NCBI GenBank assembly: GCA_036269075.1
Contig: DATASX010000117.1
Coordinates: forward strand, 140,128 to 204,127
Direction: 5' to 3'
Origin: Sporichthyaceae bacterium
Lineage (GTDB): Bacteria; Actinomycetota; Actinomycetes; Sporichthyales; Sporichthyaceae
Length of the DNA: 64,000 nt
Shown: positions 29,968 to 38,370 of the stretch, piece by piece
Numbering within the stretch: position 1 is the stretch's first letter
Layout of the letters: each line of letters starts with the position of its first letter
The notes under the pieces: model-generated
Told to the model about the DNA's origin: nothing
Database searches by the model: none
The model's input: the letters and a program-made list of their open reading frames with translations, nothing else
Position numbers and translations under genes: made by a program

Positions 29968-30432
29968 ATGGAGACGGTCGTGGCGACCCGAACGTTCGAC
30001 GGCGACGTCAAGTCGCTGGTGGAGTACTGCAGGACCATGCGGTCCCGCGAGAACTGGCCGGGAGCGGTGCCCAGCTACGAGAGTGGCTACACGCTGATCT
30101 ACACGGTCGGGATGAACCTGAGCGGCGCGGCCTTCGTGGACATCGAGATCGACGAGAAGCTCGGTGAGGTGGAGGAACGGTCCGACGGCTCGGTGCGGTT
30201 CACCACCACCCAGCGCGTGACCTGGCCGACGGGGCATGCCGACGCGAACACCGACTACCTCTTCACCCCTGGCGAGGACGGCATCCCCCACACGCTGCAG
30301 TTCACCTACCGCTACGAGCCGCCGAGCACGAAGCTGGTGAAGACCAAGGCGCTGCCTGCCTTCCACGCGGGTATGGAGGCAGTCGCCGCGATCTACCTCA
30401 AGGGCTTGGCCAAATCCTTCTCGCACAACTGA
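29968..30432 (+). CDS. SRPBCC-like small protein (inferred), function unknown
   Basis: A 154-residue protein with alternating strands and one long C-terminal helix (AFHAGMEAVAAIYLKGLAKSF). The START/SRPBCC hydrophobic-cavity fold would explain this, but no specific family signature is visible. ATG 29968 has an excellent AGGAGG site 7 bases upstream. It is likely co-transcribed with the acyl-CoA ligase and the following isomerase-fold gene, so it may bind or act on a hydrophobic intermediate. Confidence 0.6.
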   Translation: METVVATRTFDGDVKSLVEYCRTMRSRENWPGAVPSYESGYTLIYTVGMNLSGAAFVDIEIDEKLGEVEERSDGSVRFTTTQRVTWPTGHADANTDYLFTPGEDGIPHTLQFTYRYEPPSTKLVKTKALPAFHAGMEAVAAIYLKGLAKSFSHN

Positions 30433-30448
30433 TCCCGGGAGTTCTCCG

Positions 30449-31240
30449 ATGTCTGCCGATCGGGTGGCCGCACTGGCCGCCGGCCACGAGGCCAACGTCG
30501 CCTACCTGTCCGCGCTGACCGCCGAGGAGTGGGCCACGCCGAGCCGTTGCCCCGGCTGGACGGTCAAGGACGTGGTCTCGCACATGGGTGCGGCGTACCA
30601 CGGTGCGTTCACGCCGTGGTTCATCAAGCTGATGCTGGGCAAGGACATCGAGGCGGCCAACAACGCCGACGTGGCCAAGCGCCAGGAGTGGCCAGGTTCG
30701 CGGGTGCTGACCGAGTACGCGGTGTGGGGCAAGCGGTTCCGGCCCATGGCCAAGGCGTTGCAGGCGCCACCCCTGCGGGCGTTGCCGATCAAGGTGGCCG
30801 AGGTCGGCACCTACCCGGCGGCGATCCTCACGAGCGCGTTCGTCTTCGACCACACCCTGCACGTCACCCACGACATCGCCGGCGCCATCGGCCGGCCCGC
30901 GCCACAACCGGACGCCAACATGGTCACGGTAGGAACTGAGTGGATGATGCTCGGCCTGCCCGCGATGTCCGGCGACCGGCTGTCGTGGTTGACCGGCCCG
31001 GTGGAGCTGGACCTGGTCGGCCCGGGCGGCAGCGTCTGGACCGTCGGGCCGGGCGGCAAGAACGGCCGGGTCCGGGTCACCGAGGGCGCGGCCGGTCAGG
31101 CGGCCGCGGCGATCTCCGGCGACGCGGCGACGTTCGGGGTGTGGGGCACCGGCCGCGCGCCGTGGCGCGAGTCCGGGGTCAACATCAAGGGCGACGACGA
31201 ACTCGGCGCGAAGTTCCTGGACTCGACCCGCATCATCTGA
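30449..31240 (+). CDS. Maleylpyruvate isomerase family mycothiol-dependent enzyme
   Basis: A 263-residue DinB-like protein. The N-terminal bundle has the family hallmark LTAEEWATPSRCPGWTVKDV, then VSHMGA with the metal-binding His. A later FVFDHTLHVTHD segment supplies the other histidines. The C-terminal part resembles the MDMPI_C/SCP2-like domain. Mycothiol is the expected cofactor, which fits an actinobacterium. It ends a run of rightward genes from 24525 and converges on the DedA-like gene. Confidence 0.82.
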   Translation: MSADRVAALAAGHEANVAYLSALTAEEWATPSRCPGWTVKDVVSHMGAAYHGAFTPWFIKLMLGKDIEAANNADVAKRQEWPGSRVLTEYAVWGKRFRPMAKALQAPPLRALPIKVAEVGTYPAAILTSAFVFDHTLHVTHDIAGAIGRPAPQPDANMVTVGTEWMMLGLPAMSGDRLSWLTGPVELDLVGPGGSVWTVGPGGKNGRVRVTEGAAGQAAAAISGDAATFGVWGTGRAPWRESGVNIKGDDELGAKFLDSTRII

Positions 31241-31273
31241 CGCCGCGACTCTGTCGCCCTTTCTGACTCAGCG

Positions 31274-32032
31274 TCAGCGGCGCTCCCGCCGGGGTCCCCC
31301 GGCGGGGGCACCGGCACGCTTGCGGGCCCAGCTCTGACGCAGGACCACCAGTACCACCAGGCCGATGGTGACCTGCAGCGAATAGTGCGAGACCGCGTCC
31401 GCGACGTGGACCGCGTCCTCACCGATCCAGTAGCCCAGCCCGGCCCACAGCCCGAGCCAGATGAGCGCACCGATCGCGTCCAGGATCAGGAAGACCGGCA
31501 GGGACATTCCGGCCATGGCGACCGCGACAGTGATCAGCTGCATGGGAATCGGCCCGATGTAGGCCGTGACCACCAGCAGTGGGCCGTACCGACCGCCGAG
31601 GCGTTTGGCCAACTCGATCCGACGCTCGGCCTTGCGGCCCCGAAAGGCCATGCGCAGCGCATTCTCGCCCCAGCGACGCCCGGCCCACCAGTACACCCAG
31701 TCGAACAGCATCGTCCCGGGCAGCCCGGCGAAGATCGCGACCAGCATCGACCCGTGCCCGGTCCCGGCCAGTGCCCCGAGCGTGATGACCGCGGACGTCG
31801 AACCGCGGATCAGCGCCAGCCACACCGGGTGCCGCCCGACCAGCGGACCGACCAGAAACATGGTCCCGAGGTAGTAGAACCCCATGAACACCATCAGGCT
31901 GAGGATCAACTTGTCCGCGCGTTCCGGGTGCCCGTCGCCCCACGGGGCGTGCGGACCGTGCGCCGGCCCGGGCTCCTGGGGAGCCGTGGCGGCGGGCTCC
32001 GCGGTCTCGGTCACCGGGTAACGGTATGGCAC
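31274..32032 (-). CDS. DedA/VTT (SNARE-associated) family membrane protein
   Basis: About 252 residues with four to five hydrophobic segments. The core resembles the VTT domain: a Gly/Pro-rich re-entrant loop (GLPGTMLFDWVYWWAGRRWG) and an AYIGPIPMQLI segment. VTT proteins act as lipid scramblases or in membrane homeostasis. The N-terminus is a Pro/Ala-rich cytosolic stretch. The start is uncertain: GTG 32032 was chosen, GTG 32014 is possible, and the frame is open to 32080. Confidence 0.65.
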   Translation of the reverse strand: MPYRYPVTETAEPAATAPQEPGPAHGPHAPWGDGHPERADKLILSLMVFMGFYYLGTMFLVGPLVGRHPVWLALIRGSTSAVITLGALAGTGHGSMLVAIFAGLPGTMLFDWVYWWAGRRWGENALRMAFRGRKAERRIELAKRLGGRYGPLLVVTAYIGPIPMQLITVAVAMAGMSLPVFLILDAIGALIWLGLWAGLGYWIGEDAVHVADAVSHYSLQVTIGLVVLVVLRQSWARKRAGAPAGGPRRERR

Positions 32033-32178
32033 GTGCCCCGGGCGGATCGGCGAGGCGCGAAGCTTCGTCCAACGGACCAATAGCTAGGAACTTGTTAAGA
32101 TCCACCCACTCCAAGGTCCGAGCCCCACACTCGAGCACAGCCGGGTCCGGGGGGCACCAGGCGCGAGGAGGGTCGGTC

Positions 32179-33231
32179 ATGGGCCGCCGCACGATCGACA
32201 CGATGCCGACGCCTGGTCGACGGGACCGCGGACCCAAACCGCTGTCGCGCGCGACCAAGCGTGTGCTGACCACGGTGGGGGCGCTCAGCCTGATCGGCGC
32301 CGGGCTCGCCGGTTGCTCCGCGGCGCAGTCCGGCTCCTCGGCGGCGGCGAGCACGGCGCCGGCCCAGGCTGCATCGTCCAACCAGGCCTCGGCCGGCTCG
32401 TCGGTCGCCGACCCGTACCAGAAGGTGCTGGTCGTGATGGAGGAGAACGAGACCTACGGAGCCGTGCTGAGCTCCGCGAAGGCCCCGTACCTGACCTCGT
32501 TGTCCCAGCAGTACGGCACCGCTACCGCGTTCGACGCCGGTTACCCGGTGCAGTGCACGTCGCTGGCCTCGTACCTGTTGCTGACCAGCGGCGACCGCCG
32601 TGGCATCTGCGACGACAATCCACCGTCGGCCCATCCCGACCCGAGCAGCAGCATCTTCGCCGAGGTGACCGGCAGCGGCCGAACGTGGCGCACCTACGCC
32701 GAGTCGATGCCGAGCAACTGCGACCTGACCAACAGCGGCGACTACGCCGTGCGACACGTCCCGGCGACCTACTACACCGGGCTGCGCAGCCAGTGCGCCA
32801 CCTCCGCCGTCCCGATGGGGGCGATGAGCTCCGGCGCGTTCCACACCGACCTGAGCAGCGGCAACCTGCCCGCGTACTCGATGCTCGTGCCGAACCTGTG
32901 CGACGACATGCACGGCGCCACGAACTGTCCGGCCGGGAACATGGTGACCGAGGGCGACACCTGGCTGCACAACGTGCTCCCGGCCGTGTTCGCCTCGCCG
33001 GACTACAGGGCCGGGCGGCTGGTCGTGATGATCGACTGGGACGAGGGCGACAGCACCAGCAACCACATCCCGGCCCTGGTCCTCTCCCCCACCACCAAGC
33101 ATGTCGCCGTGATCGCGCCGATGACCGACTGCTCGATGCTCGCACTGTCCGAGGACGTGCTCGGGCTGAACCGGCTGGGCTGCGCGGTCGGGGAGCCGCG
33201 CCGACTTGCCGCGTTCCACCTCGGGGCCTGA
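32179..33231 (+). CDS. Phosphoesterase-family lipoprotein (phospholipase C/acid phosphatase-like)
   Basis: A 350-residue protein. A basic N-terminus and hydrophobic helix end in the lipobox LAGC (Cys46), then a Ser/Ala-rich linker. The mature part has the PF04185-type opening VVMEENETYG and APYLTSL, a central conserved region with S.P.Y..LVPNLCDDMHG, and MIDWDEGD near the end, where Asp and Glu would bind metal. Relatives cleave phosphomonoesters or phospholipids outside the cell. ATG 32179 follows GAGGAGG. Confidence 0.85.
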   Translation: MGRRTIDTMPTPGRRDRGPKPLSRATKRVLTTVGALSLIGAGLAGCSAAQSGSSAAASTAPAQAASSNQASAGSSVADPYQKVLVVMEENETYGAVLSSAKAPYLTSLSQQYGTATAFDAGYPVQCTSLASYLLLTSGDRRGICDDNPPSAHPDPSSSIFAEVTGSGRTWRTYAESMPSNCDLTNSGDYAVRHVPATYYTGLRSQCATSAVPMGAMSSGAFHTDLSSGNLPAYSMLVPNLCDDMHGATNCPAGNMVTEGDTWLHNVLPAVFASPDYRAGRLVVMIDWDEGDSTSNHIPALVLSPTTKHVAVIAPMTDCSMLALSEDVLGLNRLGCAVGEPRRLAAFHLGA

Positions 33232-33307
33232 AAGCGCCGGGGAGCCGACCGAATAGGGTCGTGCGGCAACCCCCCGGACAGCAGTACGGACGCAGCGAGG
33301 CAACCGC

Positions 33308-34672
33308 ATGAGTACAGCCTGCGTAGCAGTTGTCGGTTCCGGCCCGGCAGCGTTCTACGCCGCAACGGTCCTGTTGCGGTCGGACGAGCCGTTGGTCCAC
33401 GTCGACGTGTACGAGAAGTTGCCGACTCCGTGGGGCCTGGTCCGGTCCGGGGTCGCCCCCGACCACCCGAAGATCAAGAACGTGGGCGCGACGTTCGCCA
33501 AGACCGCCGACCACGAACGTTTCCGGTACTTCGGGAACGTCGAGTTCGGCCGTGACGTCTCCCGGGCCGACCTGCTCGAGCGTTACGACGCAGTGGTGTA
33601 CGCGGTCGGGGCGAAGAGCGACAACCACCTCGGAATCCCTGGTGAGGACCTGCCCGGCAGCGTCGCCGCGACCGACTTCGTCGGCTGGTACAACGCCCAC
33701 CCGGACTTCCGCGACTTCACGGTGGACCTCGACACCGAGCGGGTCGTGGTGATCGGTGCAGGCAACGTCGCGCTCGACGTGGCCCGGATCCTCGTCACCG
33801 ACACCGAGGTGCTCGCGGGCACCGACATCGCCGACCACGCGCTGACCACGTTGCGCGCCTCGAAGGTCCGCGAGGTCGTGGTCGTCGCCCGCCGTGGCCC
33901 TGTGCAAGGCGCGTTCACCACCGTCGAACTGCGTGAGCTCGGCGAGCTGGACGGCGTCGACTGCGTGCTGGACCCTGCCGTCCTCGAGGGCCTGGACGCC
34001 GAGACCATGAAAGGGGCCCCGCACACGGTACGCACGAACCTCGAGGCGATGCGTCGACTGGTCAACGACCACCCGCCGAGCGGCCGGCCCCGGCGCCTCG
34101 TGCTGCGGTTCGCGAGCTCGCCGATCGAGATCCACTCCGATGAGAACGGCCGGGTCACCGAGGTGGTGCTGGGCGGCAACGACCTGGTCACTGCCGAGGA
34201 CGGCAGCGTCAAGGCCCGCGACAACGGCACCCGCGAGACGCTGCCGGCCGGCGTGGTCGTGCGTGCTGTCGGGTACCGCGGCGTGGCCCTGCCCGACGTG
34301 GTGTTCGACGAGAGGCGCGGCATCATCCCGAACGAGGGCGGCCGGGTCACCGGGGGCGAGCGGGAGTACGTCACCGGCTGGATAAAGCGCGGCCCCAGCG
34401 GCGTGATCGGGACCAACCGCAAGGACGGGCAGCAGACGGCCGAGGCCGTGCTGGCCGACCTGGCCGGGCGGCCGGACCGCGACGCGGCCCACATCGCCGG
34501 CTTGGCCGACTGGGTCCGTTCGCGCTGCCCGGACGTGGTCGAGGAACTCGACTGGCGTGCCATCGACCGGCACGAGACCGCCTCCGGGGAGGCCGGCGGG
34601 CGGCCGCGGGTCAAGCTGTGCACCGTCCCGCACATGCTCGAGGTGGTCGCGAAGGCGCGCACCTCGCGCTGA
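33308..34672 (+). CDS. fprA: Ferredoxin/adrenodoxin-type NADP+ reductase (FprA-like)
   Basis: A 454-residue FAD enzyme of the glutathione-reductase superfamily. The FAD Rossmann motif VGSGPAAFYAA starts at residue 9, followed by EKLPTPWGLVRSGVAPDHPK, diagnostic for the adrenodoxin reductase/FprA family. The NADP motif is VVIGAGNVALDVAR, and the C-terminal GWIKRGPSGVIGTNRKD is also typical. It passes electrons between NADPH and ferredoxin, for example for P450 or desaturase partners; none are adjacent. Confidence 0.95.
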   Translation: MSTACVAVVGSGPAAFYAATVLLRSDEPLVHVDVYEKLPTPWGLVRSGVAPDHPKIKNVGATFAKTADHERFRYFGNVEFGRDVSRADLLERYDAVVYAVGAKSDNHLGIPGEDLPGSVAATDFVGWYNAHPDFRDFTVDLDTERVVVIGAGNVALDVARILVTDTEVLAGTDIADHALTTLRASKVREVVVVARRGPVQGAFTTVELRELGELDGVDCVLDPAVLEGLDAETMKGAPHTVRTNLEAMRRLVNDHPPSGRPRRLVLRFASSPIEIHSDENGRVTEVVLGGNDLVTAEDGSVKARDNGTRETLPAGVVVRAVGYRGVALPDVVFDERRGIIPNEGGRVTGGEREYVTGWIKRGPSGVIGTNRKDGQQTAEAVLADLAGRPDRDAAHIAGLADWVRSRCPDVVEELDWRAIDRHETASGEAGGRPRVKLCTVPHMLEVVAKARTSR

Positions 34673-34786
34673 GGGGCGGCCTCACACCCAGCTTGTCGGG
34701 CCGTGATCCCGGAATGGCCATGCGGCCCGGTTGGCCGTAACTTGGGGGTTCCGAACCACCGGTGACCTGTGTCCGGAGGAACCTCT

Positions 34787-35572
34787 GTGAATCACAACGA
34801 GGGCAGCCTCGCGGACGGGCGACTCTTCTTCCGCTCGTGGCACACCCAGAATCCCCGGGCCGACGTCGTGATCGCCCACGGCTACGCCGAGCACAGCGGC
34901 CGGTACGCCCACGTCGCGACCGCGCTGGTTGCGGCCGGCTACGACGTCTGGGCGGTCGACCACCGCGGCCACGGCCGGTCGGCCGGCGAGCGCGGGAACA
35001 TCGACTCGATGGCCGACGTCGTCGCCGACCTGGACCTGCTGGTCGACCTCGCCGCCGCCGGGCAGCGGCCGGTTTTCCTGCTCGGGCACTCGATGGGCGG
35101 GGCGATCGCGCTGGCCTACGCCCAGGCGCACCAGGAGCGGTTGGCCGGGCTGTCCTTGTCCGGCGCCGCGATCGTGTTCCCGCCCGAATTGCTCGCGTTG
35201 GTTGCCCTGCCGGAGATTCCCGAACTCGACCTGTCGCCGGCCGTGTCCAGCGACCCGGCCGTCGTCGAGGCCTACCGGACCGACCCGTTGGTCCACCACG
35301 GGCCGCCGTCGCGGACCACGTTGGGCATCCTGGCCGACTCCGAGAAACTGATCGCCGGCTTGGCGGAACTGACCCTGCCGGTCCAGGTGATGCACGGCAG
35401 CGCCGACGGGCTGGTCCCGTCGCGGGCCCTGGGCGTGATCGTGTCCGGGGTGTCCTCGGCCGACGTGACGGCCCGGCTGTGGCCGGGGCTGTTCCACGAG
35501 ATCTACAACGAGCCCATCCAGGCCGCGGTCATCGGCGAACTGGTGGCCTGGTTGCAAGGCCGGGCCCGATGA
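34787..35572 (+). CDS. Alpha/beta hydrolase, monoacylglycerol lipase-like
   Basis: A 261-residue serine hydrolase. It has HGYAEHSGRY (oxyanion region) at about 31-40, DHRGHGRSAGERG, the nucleophile elbow GHSMGG with Ser102, and a late HGSADGLVPS carrying the acid. This is the monoglyceride lipase/lysophospholipase pattern. GTG 34787 has CGGAGGA 6-12 bases upstream; the frame is open to 34769. The stop overlaps the next ATG (ATGA). As first gene of a neutral-lipid operon it probably releases or recycles acyl groups. Confidence 0.87.
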   Translation: MNHNEGSLADGRLFFRSWHTQNPRADVVIAHGYAEHSGRYAHVATALVAAGYDVWAVDHRGHGRSAGERGNIDSMADVVADLDLLVDLAAAGQRPVFLLGHSMGGAIALAYAQAHQERLAGLSLSGAAIVFPPELLALVALPEIPELDLSPAVSSDPAVVEAYRTDPLVHHGPPSRTTLGILADSEKLIAGLAELTLPVQVMHGSADGLVPSRALGVIVSGVSSADVTARLWPGLFHEIYNEPIQAAVIGELVAWLQGRAR

Positions 35573-36963
35573 CCGACCACCACGACGCCGGCGCGCTGTG
35601 GTCGGCCGCCCCGCGGATGAGCGACTTCGAGGCGCTGATGTGGCGCATCGAGGCCGACGCCCGGCTGCGCTCGGACGGCATCATGCTCGCGGTGCTCGAC
35701 CGGACCCCGGACTGGGACCGCGTGGTTGCCACCCACGCCTGGGCCATCGAGACGGTGCCGCGCCTGCGGCAGCGGGTCGTCGACGACCCGCTGCGGCTCC
35801 GGACACCGGCTTGGGTCGACACCGATTCCGACCTTGCCTACCACCTGACCCGGGTGCGACTGCCGGACGGCACGGGGATGGCCGGGGCGCTCGATATCGC
35901 GGCCGGACTGCACATGGCGCCGTTCGACACCGCCCGGCCGGTCTGGCAGGCGGTGTTGGTCGAGGGCCTGCCCGGCGGCAAGGCGGCCTACCTGATCAAG
36001 CTGCATCACGCACTGGCCGACGCCACCGGGTTCATGCAGCTCTTCGACATCCTGTTCGCCCGCGGACCCGAGCCTGCCGACGATCCGCAGCGCTACGGCG
36101 TCCCCGCCCGCCCGGACGAGCCGGCCGAGTCCGACCGGCTGGCGATCGTGCGCGACTCGGTCGACGCGACCCTGGGCGCGGCTCGCACTGTGAGCGGGAT
36201 GACCGGACGGCTGCTGAGCCGGCCCGGGTCGGTGGTCGACTATGTGCAGTCCCTCGGCCGGGTGCTGAAACTGCCCGGGACGTCCTCGCCGTTGCTGGCC
36301 AATCGTGGCCTGGCCCGTCGGGTCCGGACGCTGGAGTGCCCGCTGTCCGATCTGAAGGCGGCCGGGAAAGCTGCCGGGGGCAGCCTCAACGACGCGTACC
36401 TGGCCGCGATGCTGGGTGGGCTGGGCAGCTACCACGCGAAGCACGGCTCGGTGATCGGAGACATCCCGACCGCTCTGCCGGTCAGCCTGCGGGTGGCCGG
36501 AGACCCGGCCGGGGGCAACAAATTCGCCGGCGCCTACATCGCCGGGCCGGCCGGCGAACCGGACCCGGCGCGACGCATCGCGCTCGTCGGCGAGCGGGTG
36601 CGTGCCGTGCGTACCGAGCCGGCATTGGACTACCTCGGTGAGTCGGCGGGTCTGCTCTCGCGGCTGCCCGCACAACTGGTCACCGCGATCACGCTGCGGG
36701 TGTCCAACGCCCTGGACATCCAGGCCTCGAACTTCCCCGGCCTGACCCGCCCGGCCTACCTGGCCGGTGCCCATCTCGAGCGGATGTACCCGTTCGGTCC
36801 CGTCCCCGGCTCGGCGATGATGGCCACTCTCGCGACCCACGAAGGCATCTGCTGCATCGGCGTGACCACCGACAACCAGGCGGTGCCGGACCCGGATCTA
36901 CTGAACAGCTGCATGCAGGAGTCCCTCGACGAGGTGCTCGGATTGGCAGGAGGACAGAAGTGA
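35569..36963 (+). CDS. Wax ester synthase/diacylglycerol acyltransferase (WS/DGAT), copy 1
   Basis: A 464-residue acyltransferase of the WS/DGAT family. It opens with MSDFEALMWRIEAD and has the LRQRVVDDPLRLRTPAWV and HMAPFDTARPVWQ segments and a C-terminal NFPGLTRPAYLAGA. The catalytic motif HHxxxDG reads H146-H147-A-L-A-D151-A152, so the last Gly is Ala while both His and the Asp are kept. It esterifies diacylglycerol or fatty alcohol with acyl-CoA at lipid bodies. It overlaps the genes on both sides by 4 bp. Confidence 0.92.
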   Translation: MTDHHDAGALWSAAPRMSDFEALMWRIEADARLRSDGIMLAVLDRTPDWDRVVATHAWAIETVPRLRQRVVDDPLRLRTPAWVDTDSDLAYHLTRVRLPDGTGMAGALDIAAGLHMAPFDTARPVWQAVLVEGLPGGKAAYLIKLHHALADATGFMQLFDILFARGPEPADDPQRYGVPARPDEPAESDRLAIVRDSVDATLGAARTVSGMTGRLLSRPGSVVDYVQSLGRVLKLPGTSSPLLANRGLARRVRTLECPLSDLKAAGKAAGGSLNDAYLAAMLGGLGSYHAKHGSVIGDIPTALPVSLRVAGDPAGGNKFAGAYIAGPAGEPDPARRIALVGERVRAVRTEPALDYLGESAGLLSRLPAQLVTAITLRVSNALDIQASNFPGLTRPAYLAGAHLERMYPFGPVPGSAMMATLATHEGICCIGVTTDNQAVPDPDLLNSCMQESLDEVLGLAGGQK

Positions 36964-38345
36964 CGACCCGTCAGCAATCGGTGTCCCCGGACGCGGCCGC
37001 TCTGGCGGCCTGGTCGGCCGGGCATGAACTCTCCGACACCGAGGCGTTGATGTGGCGGGCCGAGGCCGAGGCCCGGCTGCGGTCCGACGTCCTCCTGCTG
37101 AACATTCTGGACCGCGCCCCCGACTGGGACCGGTTGGTCGCCGTGCACGCCACGCACGTGGGGGCGGTGCCGCGCTTCCGGCAGCGCGTCGTGGACGACC
37201 CGCTGCGGCTGGCCCGGCCGCGCTGGCAGCAGACCGACGTCGACCTGGCCTACCACCTGACGCGGTGTCAGTTGCCCGCCGGCAGCGGCGAGGAGGGGCT
37301 CCTGGACCTGGCCGCGGCGTTGCACATGGCGCCCTTCGACCCGGCCCGGCCGCTGTGGCAGGCGATGCTGGTCGAGGGCCTGCCCGACGGCAAGGCCGGC
37401 TACCTGCTCAAGCTCCATCACGCGATCACCGACGGCGCTTCCGGGGTGGCCCTGTTCAACATGCTGCTGCCCGCGGGGCCGGAGGAGTCCGACGAGCCGG
37501 TGCTGCCGACGATCTCGGCGGCCACCCCGCTGCGCGAGCCGGTCGACTCGGTGCGCGCGGTCACGGATCTCGTCGTGGAGGGTGGGCGAGTCGCCGTTGC
37601 GGCGCTGCGGCACCCGAACTCGGCGTTGGCCTACCTCCGTTCGCTGCGCCGGGTGCTGGCGGTCCCGGGCAACCCGTCGCCGTTGCTGAGCCGACGCGGA
37701 TTGGCTCGCCGGCTGCGGGTCCTGGACTTCCCGCTGACCGACCTGCGCACGGCCGCGAAGGCCGCCGGCGCGAGTCTCAACGACGTGTACCTGGCCGGAC
37801 TGCTCGGCGGTCTGGGGCACTACCACGCGAAGCACGGAGCCCCGGTCGGCGACGTCCCGATCGCCATCCCGGTGAGCACCCGCAAGGCTGACGAGGCGGC
37901 CGGCGGGAACAAGTTCGCCGGCGCGTACGTCGCCGCGCCGGTCGGCGAGCCCGACCCGCTGCGGCGGATCACACTGATCGGCGAGCGGGTCCGCGCGGCC
38001 CGGAGCGAACCGGCCCTGGACTTCCTGGCCGCGACCGCCCCGCTCACCTCCCGGCTGCCGATCGGGGTGCTCGGCCCGATGACGTTGGGCATCGCGGACA
38101 AGACCGCGCTGCAGGCTTCGAACATCCCCGGGCTGAACCGTCCGGCCTACCTGGCCGGGGCGCACATCGAGCGGATGTTCCCGTTCGGCCCGGTGCCCGG
38201 CTGCGCGATCATGGCGGTGATGCTGACCCACGCGGGGACGTGCTGCCTGACCTTCGCGACCGACCACGACGCCGTGCCGGACCCGGACCTGCTGCTGGAC
38301 TGCATGCGGCAGGGCTTCGACGAGATCATCGCACTGGGCCGATGA
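36960..38345 (+). CDS. Wax ester synthase/diacylglycerol acyltransferase (WS/DGAT), copy 2
   Basis: A 461-residue paralogue of the preceding gene, similar along its whole length, with segments such as AAGASLNDVYLAGLLGGLG and NIPGLNRPAYLAGAHIERM. The catalytic motif is canonical: H153-H154-A-I-T-D158-G159. GTG 36960 overlaps the stop of copy 1 (GTGA). Tandem duplication with divergence at the active site suggests different substrates or a regulatory partner. Confidence 0.93.
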   Translation: MTTRQQSVSPDAAALAAWSAGHELSDTEALMWRAEAEARLRSDVLLLNILDRAPDWDRLVAVHATHVGAVPRFRQRVVDDPLRLARPRWQQTDVDLAYHLTRCQLPAGSGEEGLLDLAAALHMAPFDPARPLWQAMLVEGLPDGKAGYLLKLHHAITDGASGVALFNMLLPAGPEESDEPVLPTISAATPLREPVDSVRAVTDLVVEGGRVAVAALRHPNSALAYLRSLRRVLAVPGNPSPLLSRRGLARRLRVLDFPLTDLRTAAKAAGASLNDVYLAGLLGGLGHYHAKHGAPVGDVPIAIPVSTRKADEAAGGNKFAGAYVAAPVGEPDPLRRITLIGERVRAARSEPALDFLAATAPLTSRLPIGVLGPMTLGIADKTALQASNIPGLNRPAYLAGAHIERMFPFGPVPGCAIMAVMLTHAGTCCLTFATDHDAVPDPDLLLDCMRQGFDEIIALGR

Positions 38346-38370
38346 CCGACGCCCCCGGTTCGGTCTGCTG

